From Verrucomicrobiota bacterium (GTDB taxonomy: Bacteria; Verrucomicrobiota; Verrucomicrobiia; Opitutales; UBA2995): a stretch of DNA of 5,193 bases. How positions within the stretch are numbered: the first letter of the stretch is position 1; each line of letters starts with the position of its first letter. Location: positions 1 to 5,193 of the forward strand of contig JAPUIL010000281.1 in NCBI GenBank assembly GCA_027297085.1, in the 5' to 3' direction. A model generated the notes under the pieces. It was not told the DNA's origin. It saw only the letters and a program-made list of their open reading frames with translations, and made no database searches. Below, one piece after another: positions 1 to 4,494 of the stretch. The translations under genes and the position numbers were made by a program.

Positions 1-269
1 AGGTGCTGGCCTACACCATGCCCAGCCCGGCCCATTTGATCATGGCGCGCAAGGGCGTTCCATTCGAGACAAAAGAACGATTGAAAAAAGTGCTTCTTGC
101 GCTGGACCCCTCGAACCCAAAGGACAAAACCATTCTGGATAAACTCTACGGCGTCCGGGGTTTTGCAGAAACCAGGCTTTCGGATTTCGAAGAGGTCGCC
201 AAAGTCGCGGCCGGATTTGGATTTGTTAAGAATCCTGACCTTTTCGCCGACAGGGAGGCCTCTGAATAA
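1..269 (+). CDS. phnD: PhnD-like phosphonate/phosphite ABC transporter substrate-binding protein, C-terminal end (5' truncated by window)
   Basis: Only the last 88 or so codons are present. The frame is open from the window edge (codons in register from base 3, where GTG is an internal Val, not a start) to TAA at 267-269. The visible protein resembles the C-terminal lobe of PhnD-type periplasmic binding proteins (Phosphonate-bd, PF12974). It has a strand segment with Pro-Ser-Pro-Ala-His, a 'RKGVP' segment followed by a helix and 'LLALDPSNPKDKTILDKL', and then 'YGVRGFAETRLSDFEEVAKVAAGFGF', equivalent to the family's Gly-x-x-Gly-Phe...Asp-(Tyr/Phe)-x-x-Val ending. Such proteins bind a phosphonate, phosphite or similar anion in the periplasm and deliver it to the permease. 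The signal peptide and ligand-pocket residues lie outside the window, so specificity cannot be read. The ATPase gene starts 5 bp after the stop, so this is the first visible gene of a transporter operon. The family call rests on a short fragment but is well supported by the next two genes. Confidence 0.77.
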   Translation, partial: VLAYTMPSPAHLIMARKGVPFETKERLKKVLLALDPSNPKDKTILDKLYGVRGFAETRLSDFEEVAKVAAGFGFVKNPDLFADREASE

Positions 270-274
270 GCAGG

Positions 275-1072
275 ATGATCAACCTTGAATGCTTGAAAGT
301 CCGTTACGACCGGAATTCGCCGGTCCTGACTATTGACAGCCTGCGAATCAACCGGCACGAGCGCGTGGCGATCATCGGCCCGAGTGGTGCGGGCAAGAGC
401 ACGCTGTTACGGAGCATCAAAGGTTACGTCCGCCCGGATGAAGGCAAAGTGGAGGTGCTCGGGGTCAACTTCCGATCCGCGAAGCGGCATGAATGGCGTC
501 GCGTCAATCGGAAGATCGGCCTCATCTATCAACAGTTCCACCTGGTTCCAAGGCTCACGGTGTTGCGCAACGTACTCTGCGGCCGGTTGGGCTACGCCAA
601 TCCGTTGCGTTCCCTGATGGGTATCTTCTCCGGTGAGGACGTACATATTGCACTGTCCGCCATCCGCGAGGTCGGGTTGGAGGACATTCTTCATCAACGG
701 GCCGATACGCTCAGTGGCGGTGAACAGCAGCGGGTGGCCGTTGCCCGGATGTTGGCTCAACAGCCGTCCATTATTCTCGCCGACGAGCCCGTCTCAAGCC
801 TGGATCCCGTCCGGGCCGAAAATATTCTCGAACTGATTACAAAGGTTCACGCGCATCATGACACAGCCTTGATCATGAGTCTTCATCAGCCGCAACTGGC
901 AAAGCAATTTGCTCAGCGCATAATCGGGCTTCGGAACGGACGCGTGATTTTCGACGGAACGTGCGATGAACTCGATAATTCGAAAATGGAAGAAATATAT
1001 CGTGGCGACAATATTATCTCAATTAACAACACGCTCGCAGGCTCCCGGCCGGCTGAGGCGGGGTCTGCTTAG
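275..1072 (+). CDS. phnC: PhnC-like phosphonate/phosphite ABC transporter ATP-binding protein
   Basis: A 265-residue ATPase subunit that hydrolyses ATP on the cytoplasmic face to drive import. All nucleotide-binding motifs are intact: Walker A GPSGAGKST at residues 35-43, Q-loop at Gln86/87, signature LSGGEQQR at 146-153, Walker B IILADE at 166-171, D-loop SSLDP at 174-178 and the switch His204 (SLHQ). The segment after the Q-loop, 'LTVLRNVLCGRLG' (94-106), is typical of PhnC rather than of generic importers, and the length is right for the family. ATG 275 is chosen because the protein then begins with the expected 'MINLECLKVRYD' strand. There is no well-spaced Shine-Dalgarno; with 5 bp to the upstream stop, translation is probably coupled to phnD. 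The C-terminal 20 or so residues after 'MEEIYRG' are not conserved in kind and overlap the start of the permease gene. An ortholog for another oxyanion, such as phosphite (PtxA), cannot be separated from PhnC by motifs. Confidence 0.93.
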   Translation: MINLECLKVRYDRNSPVLTIDSLRINRHERVAIIGPSGAGKSTLLRSIKGYVRPDEGKVEVLGVNFRSAKRHEWRRVNRKIGLIYQQFHLVPRLTVLRNVLCGRLGYANPLRSLMGIFSGEDVHIALSAIREVGLEDILHQRADTLSGGEQQRVAVARMLAQQPSIILADEPVSSLDPVRAENILELITKVHAHHDTALIMSLHQPQLAKQFAQRIIGLRNGRVIFDGTCDELDNSKMEEIYRGDNIISINNTLAGSRPAEAGSA

Positions 1073-1841
1073 AACAGCCTTGACCGCTGGCGTCCTCGCG
1101 GTGCTTGTCTGGTCCTGGCGAGGCACGGAAATGGATCTGGCCCAGCTGTCCCAATCCGGTCCGCGCGTGGCTGATTTCCTGGACCGCATGTTTCCGCCCA
1201 ATTTGGCCACAAGTGAAACCGAATTGCGGCCCTTTCCGCCCCCATTGCAACTTGCGGGAAAAGCGGTCGCCCTAACCTTGCAGATTTCTATTCTGGGGAC
1301 CGCGATCGGCACCTGTACGGCTTTCCTGCTTGGCTTTTTTGCGGCGGAGAATCTCACGCCTCACTGGGTGCATCACTCCGTCAAAATGGGGTTTGCGCTG
1401 CTCCGGTCCATCCCAGTGATCATACTCGCATTGTTGTTTGTGGCCGCCGTAGGGTTAGGGGCCTTCCCCGGGGTCTTGGCCATTGCCATTCATTCGATTG
1501 GGATGCTGGGGAAGCTGTTCGCCGAGGAATGCGAGGATGTGTACGGCGGCGTTTGGGAGGCCATGGACAGCGCCGGAGCAAACTGGTTGCAGAAGATACG
1601 CTATGCCATCTGGCCCCAAGTAGCGCCGCAGTACTTTTCCCTGATGCTCTTCAGGTTAGACATGAATATCCGGGACTCCGCCGTTCTCGGGTTTGTGGGT
1701 GTAGCAGGCTTGGGGCTTTGGATAGAAAACTACCGCCGCTCTTTCGACTATGCCAGCGTGGCTACCATGGTGCTGATCACTATGCTGGTCGTGCTCGTTG
1801 TTGAACAAGCGAGCATCCAGATTCGCCGCCGGCTGCGTTAA
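966..1841 (+). CDS. phnE: PhnE-like phosphonate/phosphite ABC transporter permease
   Basis: Inner-membrane channel subunit of the binding-protein-dependent type (BPD_transp_1, PF00528). Numbered from ATG 966 (291 residues), hydrophobic segments lie near 34-51, 97-126, 140-165, 166-185, 235-251 and 263-280. The cytoplasmic EAA loop that docks on the ATPase is at 198-218 (Glu198-Ala199...Gly204...Trp216-Pro-Gln). 'RSIPVII' (147-153) and 'GFVGVAGLG' (242-250) fit PhnE. The start is uncertain. ATG 966 overlaps phnC by 107 nt. GTG 1002 has GGAAGAA seven bases upstream and gives 279 residues. TTG 1080 avoids the overlap but removes the basic 'RLRRGLLR' stretch (29-36) that normally precedes the first helix, so I favour one of the two upstream starts. 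The gene closes the operon: the next gene is on the opposite strand 43 bp away. The ligand cannot be inferred from the permease. Confidence 0.88.
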   Translation: MNSIIRKWKKYIVATILSQLTTRSQAPGRLRRGLLRTALTAGVLAVLVWSWRGTEMDLAQLSQSGPRVADFLDRMFPPNLATSETELRPFPPPLQLAGKAVALTLQISILGTAIGTCTAFLLGFFAAENLTPHWVHHSVKMGFALLRSIPVIILALLFVAAVGLGAFPGVLAIAIHSIGMLGKLFAEECEDVYGGVWEAMDSAGANWLQKIRYAIWPQVAPQYFSLMLFRLDMNIRDSAVLGFVGVAGLGLWIENYRRSFDYASVATMVLITMLVVLVVEQASIQIRRRLR

Positions 1842-1884
1842 CCCAAGTTCTACAGTTACAGGGACAATATCTGGTCAGCTGTCC

Positions 1885-2232
1885 TCAGAAGAAACGAATG
1901 GGTTTCGATTCTTCATCTTGGCGCATTTTTTCGTGCTCTTCGTCCGAGCATCCCCGGTCGGTCGGGACGCCTGCATCGGCATCCTTGGCGCCGGCCAAAT
2001 TGTTAGAGATCAGGTAAGCTTCGACTTCCTCCCCGCTCACGTCGGCCAGCATGATTCCGTCGATCTCCACGCAGGGGGACAAAGGTTGCCCTGATTTACG
2101 CACCATTTCTGCATAATTTTCAGCGTCGTTGATAACATCTATATCTTCGTATTCGAGGTCGTGTTTCTGGAAAATGGCACGCACTCCCATACTCCATCCA
2201 CATTGTGGTTTTAGGTAAGCTTTAATTTTCAT
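1885..2232 (-). CDS. glutaredoxin-like protein with CGWS active site and Cys-containing C-terminal tail
   Basis: A 115-residue cytoplasmic protein with a thioredoxin-fold glutaredoxin domain in residues 1-78. It opens with strand 'MKIKAYLKPQ', the active site Cys11-Gly-Trp-Ser14, a helix, 'YEDIDV' (28-33), then 'GQPLSPCVEIDG' (48-59) with the cis-proline at Pro53, and 'LADVSGEEVEAYL' (62-74), the usual glutathione-side Asp/Ser turn and last helix. The site has one nucleophilic cysteine, as in monothiol CGFS glutaredoxins, with Trp in place of Phe. It lacks the Lys-Gly-x-x insertion before the site that CGFS Fe-S carriers have. Cys54 directly after the cis-proline and Cys95 in the charged tail (79-115, ending IRFF) could act as resolving cysteines. 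ATG 2232 is well supported: GAGGA at 2240-2244 lies seven bases upstream. The gene appears monocistronic and converges on the permease gene. Role (thiol redox, deglutathionylation or metal handling) is not determined; no partner gene is nearby. Confidence 0.86.
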   Translation of the reverse strand: MKIKAYLKPQCGWSMGVRAIFQKHDLEYEDIDVINDAENYAEMVRKSGQPLSPCVEIDGIMLADVSGEEVEAYLISNNLAGAKDADAGVPTDRGCSDEEHEKMRQDEESKPIRFF

Positions 2233-2258
2233 GGTTGTTTCCTCATTTAAATTTCAAA

Positions 2259-2299
2259 CAGGCTTTATTGAGGAAGAGGATTAAAAAGCAGGCTTTATT
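2259..2299. repeat. 11-bp direct repeat, 30-bp period, upstream of the glutaredoxin gene
   Basis: CAGGCTTTATT occurs identically at 2259-2269 and 2289-2299, exactly 30 bp apart (about three helical turns), so both copies face the same side of the DNA. The match is bounded by mismatches at 2258/2288 and 2270/2300. The copies flank the proposed -10 box of the glutaredoxin gene. A tandem regulator-binding site is possible; a local duplication remnant is the other explanation. Confidence 0.55.
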
Positions 2300-2307
2300 C
2301 AAGACAA
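2280..2307 (-). promoter_or_regulatory. possible sigma70-type promoter of the glutaredoxin gene
   Basis: Read on the minus strand, TTGTCT (2302-2307, 4 of 6 matches to TTGACA) is separated by 16 bp from TTTAAT (2280-2285, 5 of 6 matches to TATAAT). It sits about 50 bp upstream of the glutaredoxin ATG, in the AT-rich gap behind the toxin stop. One copy of an 11-bp direct repeat lies in the spacer and the other lies just past the expected start of transcription. The match is moderate and this phylum's promoter consensus is not well known to me, so this is a candidate only. Confidence 0.35.
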
Positions 2308-2369
2308 AAACCAAATAAGCGCCTCGAAATCGCCCAAATGAAGTTGCGGCTGAGTCTTTCGGGTCATAA

Positions 2370-2678
2370 TTAAATCTCATCCAAGTTAGATACCAAGTCC
2401 ATCTGCTGGTGCAAAATCCGAGCGAGAATCACGATTTCGCCAGAAGTGTAATAAACCAAATAGTGACGCCCTATAGGATAAAGCCTAGCGCCATCGAAAA
2501 GATCTTCGCGTGTCTTACTAATCAAGTGTTGAGGGTTCTCAGTGATCGAATCAATGGCATCCCTAAGCATGGATCGATACTTTCGATACTGCCCCAAGCC
2601 CCATCTCTCTATGGTGTAATCGAGGATGTTTTCATAATCCTCAGAGGCCAATCGCGTGACCTTCAAACTATGAGACAT
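2370..2678 (-). CDS. parE: ParE-family toxin of a type II toxin-antitoxin system
   Basis: A 102-residue protein of the RelE/ParE superfamily (ParE_toxin, PF05016). The N-terminal strand 'LKVTRLASEDYENILDYTIERWG' (5-27) matches the family's x-x-x-Ala-x-x-Asp-(Leu/Tyr)-x-x-Ile-x-x-Tyr-(Thr/Ile)-x-x-x-(Trp/Phe)-Gly pattern. Next come a long helix, 'NP' (48-49), 'YPIGRHYLVYY' (67-77) and the C-terminal 'VILARILHQQMD' (83-94), the hallmark Arg-Ile-Leu-His-x-x-Met-Asp of ParE. ParE toxins poison DNA gyrase, whereas RelE relatives cut mRNA; the ending favours ParE. The protein looks full length and intact. It overlaps the antitoxin gene by 11 nt and follows it, the usual order. AGAGG at 2688-2692 lies nine bases before the ATG, inside the antitoxin gene. 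Expression is expected to be repressed by the ParD-ParE complex at the upstream palindrome. Confidence 0.93.
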   Translation of the reverse strand: MSHSLKVTRLASEDYENILDYTIERWGLGQYRKYRSMLRDAIDSITENPQHLISKTREDLFDGARLYPIGRHYLVYYTSGEIVILARILHQQMDLVSNLDEI

Positions 2679-2925
2679 TGTTTTTGGCCTCTATGGCCTT
2701 CTCAATCTCATCAAAACTACGAGTGGCAAATTCGCGTCCTTCGCCTTGTTCGAAACCCCGTACTGCTTGGTGTTTAAAATCTAAGTAGCGTAACCTTTCC
2801 GCTTCATCAGAATAGTGCATCATACGCAATGCTTCTCGAACCACTTCGCTTGCATTGTTATAGAGACCAGACTCTACCTTGGACCTAACCATGGATTCTA
2901 ATTTTTTTGTCAGTGAAACGTGCAT
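2668..2925 (-). CDS. parD: ParD-family ribbon-helix-helix antitoxin
   Basis: An 85-residue antitoxin partnering the downstream ParE toxin. Residues 3-37 form the ribbon-helix-helix DNA-binding part: 'VSLTKKLESMV' as the strand and first helix, then 'VESGLYNNASEVVREALRMM', the standard ParD Ser-Gly-x-Tyr-x-x-Ala-Ser-Glu-Val-Val-Arg-x-Ala-Leu-Arg signature. The charged remainder (38-85) would be the flexible region that wraps the toxin and blocks it. The dimer usually binds a palindrome in its own promoter, and one lies 30 bp upstream (2955-2979). The ATG is preceded only by a weak purine run (AAAGAA about nine bases away). Length is normal and no disruption is seen. The gene and its partner are visibly more AT-rich than the importer genes (26 G/C in 2401-2460 against 36 in 721-780, counted by hand), as expected for a mobile toxin-antitoxin module. 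Confidence 0.93.
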   Translation of the reverse strand: MHVSLTKKLESMVRSKVESGLYNNASEVVREALRMMHYSDEAERLRYLDFKHQAVRGFEQGEGREFATRSFDEIEKAIEAKNNVS

Positions 2926-2954
2926 AATTAATTCTTTATTTCAACGTGGCTGCT

Positions 2955-2979
2955 ATACAAACATTGTCAATCTTTGTAT
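2955..2979. promoter_or_regulatory. 25-bp near-perfect palindrome, candidate ParD/ParDE operator
   Basis: The two arms ATACAAA (2955-2961) and TTTGTAT (2973-2979), together with the inner ATTG (2963-2966) and CAAT (2968-2971), are arranged symmetrically about base 2967. Eleven of twelve base pairs match; only 2962/2972 (C opposite C) fails. On the minus strand it contains an exact TTGACA (2965-2970), a consensus -35 box, though no good -10 lies 16-18 bp further on. It sits 30 bp before the antitoxin ATG, where autoregulating ParD ribbon-helix-helix proteins bind. The symmetry is seen directly; the operator role is inferred from the neighbour. Confidence 0.6.
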
Positions 2980-3036
2980 GACTCAGTTCCACAGAGCCAA
3001 TTAACGTCGCAACTCGTATTTGATATGAAGGGCCCC

Positions 3037-4491
3037 TTACCGAACCCCCGACGGCAAGCGTCTGACTTGGTTTATCATGCGAGTGTAGCCCTTCTGCAGC
3101 TGTTGAAGCGTATCCGTTTCTCCGAGCGTTACCGTCTCAGCAGAGACAAAATTGTCGATACGGGCTGCATACTCCTTATTAATCATCACTCCCAGGAAAT
3201 CGCCGGTTTTGCTGAACATGATGTTGGATTCTCTAGGGGAAAACTCTCCCATGAGCCGGTTCATAAATCGGCTGTCGATGCGAAAATGCTTGGGGGTTTT
3301 CAGCTCCAGTTTAAAAGGGGCTTCACCGTAAAAACCATTTTGACGATCGATGAGAACGGCCCGCGGGAATTTAAGGGGATCCAAGGCCACATAAAATGGC
3401 TCCGTCTCCACGATATTCACCCATTCTGACTCCAAGGGTATGGTGAGGACTCGTGCGTCAATGGATAAAAAGTCTAGTGTCTTGAGCGGATAGGCATAAC
3501 GGCCCAAGCGGATAACGCCTCGCAGATTGAGATTTTCATTGCGCAGATCGTTCTCGGAAAGGCCAAAGTCTTCCCAAGTAAAGACGGCCTTAAGGTCTTT
3601 GCCGTCCGACACCACGACCGGGCGAACGGTTACCAGCTTCTCGTCTCCCCCACGCCGGGTGGATTTCTGGTAACGCACATCAATGGTGACCCCACTGCCC
3701 ACAAAATCAGAGAAAATGAGGTTGGGGCTGCGTGGCTGGGACTGGCGCACTTGCTCAGCGATTTCGGTCAAGCGCTCCGTTTGGGCGTTGACGCCTTCGG
3801 TCAATTCGGTAGCCAGCTGGGAGGCATGCTCCTGCAGGCGAATATTGTCGTCCCGGACGATGGCAATTTCACTTCTCGCCTGTTCGAGATTCTCCCGAAC
3901 CAGGCGGCTCTCCGCCTCGGCCAATTGCAATTGGGTGTCGAGGATTCGAGTCTTCTGCTCTGCCTGGCGCTGGGCGTCTTCCAATTCCTTCTGGCGAGTT
4001 TCGGCACTGGCGATGGCTGCTTGCTTGTCCCTCAGCTCTTTCTGCAGATCTTCCATCTGCCGGAGTTTCCTTTCCGCCTCACGCCTCTGCTCTTCGAGTG
4101 CGGCATTCATTTGCTCCACGTCTTGCTGAGATTTTTCAAGGACTGCAATTCGCTCCTGCAAATCCGACTCCAATTGATCGTTGTTCTTGGCCAGGGCTTC
4201 TCGCTCTGCCCGCGTGAGCTCCAACTCCTCCTCGCGGTTTTGCAGATTCTCCTCCGTTGTTTCCAAGGTCTGCTGAGTTTGCTGAAGGGATGCGGCCATG
4301 TTGTGATTCGACTCTTCTTCCAGCTCCAGCGAGAGCTTCAAGACCTCGATGATATCCTCCTGCGCTTGGATGGGATCCTCCGGAAGTACTTCTTGCACGG
4401 GCTGATTCTCATCCGGCGTCTCAAAACGCACCAGAGCAAGCAGACTCAGCAGCAGAAAGTCACAAATAATGAGCAGGAGATTTTTATTCAT
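3037..4491 (-). CDS. membrane-anchored coiled-coil protein, MotB/ExbD-like N-terminal helix, unknown C-terminal domain
   Basis: A 484-residue protein of unknown function. Residues 4-22 form one membrane helix (LLLIICDFLLLSLLALV) with Asp11-Phe12 near its cytoplasmic end. It is followed by acidic residues, so the bulk should lie outside the inner membrane. Residues about 43-250 are rich in Glu, Gln, Leu, Arg and Ala in heptad-like spacing with few Gly or Pro, a long coiled coil. Residues 255-484 switch to a mixed, probably beta-rich domain ('VGSGVTIDVRY', 'LVTVRPVVVSDG', 'VLTIPLESEWVNI', 'SKTGDFLGVMINKEY') that I cannot assign; no OmpA-like peptidoglycan-binding motif is evident. The buried Asp-Phe resembles the proton-carrying Asp of MotB (Ala-Asp-Phe) and of ExbD/TolR. 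The neighbour three bases upstream is ExbB/MotA-like, so the two probably form a complex. No Shine-Dalgarno is seen, which suggests translational coupling. A simple structural coiled-coil anchor is the alternative. Confidence 0.85.
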   Translation of the reverse strand: MNKNLLLIICDFLLLSLLALVRFETPDENQPVQEVLPEDPIQAQEDIIEVLKLSLELEEESNHNMAASLQQTQQTLETTEENLQNREEELELTRAEREALAKNNDQLESDLQERIAVLEKSQQDVEQMNAALEEQRREAERKLRQMEDLQKELRDKQAAIASAETRQKELEDAQRQAEQKTRILDTQLQLAEAESRLVRENLEQARSEIAIVRDDNIRLQEHASQLATELTEGVNAQTERLTEIAEQVRQSQPRSPNLIFSDFVGSGVTIDVRYQKSTRRGGDEKLVTVRPVVVSDGKDLKAVFTWEDFGLSENDLRNENLNLRGVIRLGRYAYPLKTLDFLSIDARVLTIPLESEWVNIVETEPFYVALDPLKFPRAVLIDRQNGFYGEAPFKLELKTPKHFRIDSRFMNRLMGEFSPRESNIMFSKTGDFLGVMINKEYAARIDNFVSAETVTLGETDTLQQLQKGYTRMINQVRRLPSGVR

Positions 4492-4494
4492 CGT

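Noticed and set aside
1862..1884. GGACA...TGTCC inverted repeat between the convergent permease and glutaredoxin genes, as a bidirectional terminator
   Set aside because: The stem is only 5 bp with a 13-base loop and no T-run on either side; this is expected by chance.
2686..2698. GGCC-N5-GGCC hairpin covering the toxin's ribosome-binding site
   Set aside because: A 4-bp stem made of a self-complementary word is too weak to claim translational control.
2941..2970. Full sigma70 promoter for parDE using the exact TTGACA
   Set aside because: The hexamers 16-18 bp downstream on the minus strand (such as ACGTTG) do not resemble TATAAT, so only the -35 match was noted.
3030..3039. GGGCCC-centred palindrome just after the coiled-coil gene as a terminator
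   Set aside because: The arms are not extended into a stable stem-loop and no T-run follows on the minus strand.
2974..3429. Plus-strand open frame of 151 codons opposite the end of the coiled-coil gene
   Set aside because: It starts inside the palindrome, has no recognisable motif or ribosome-binding site, and overlaps the better supported minus-strand gene.
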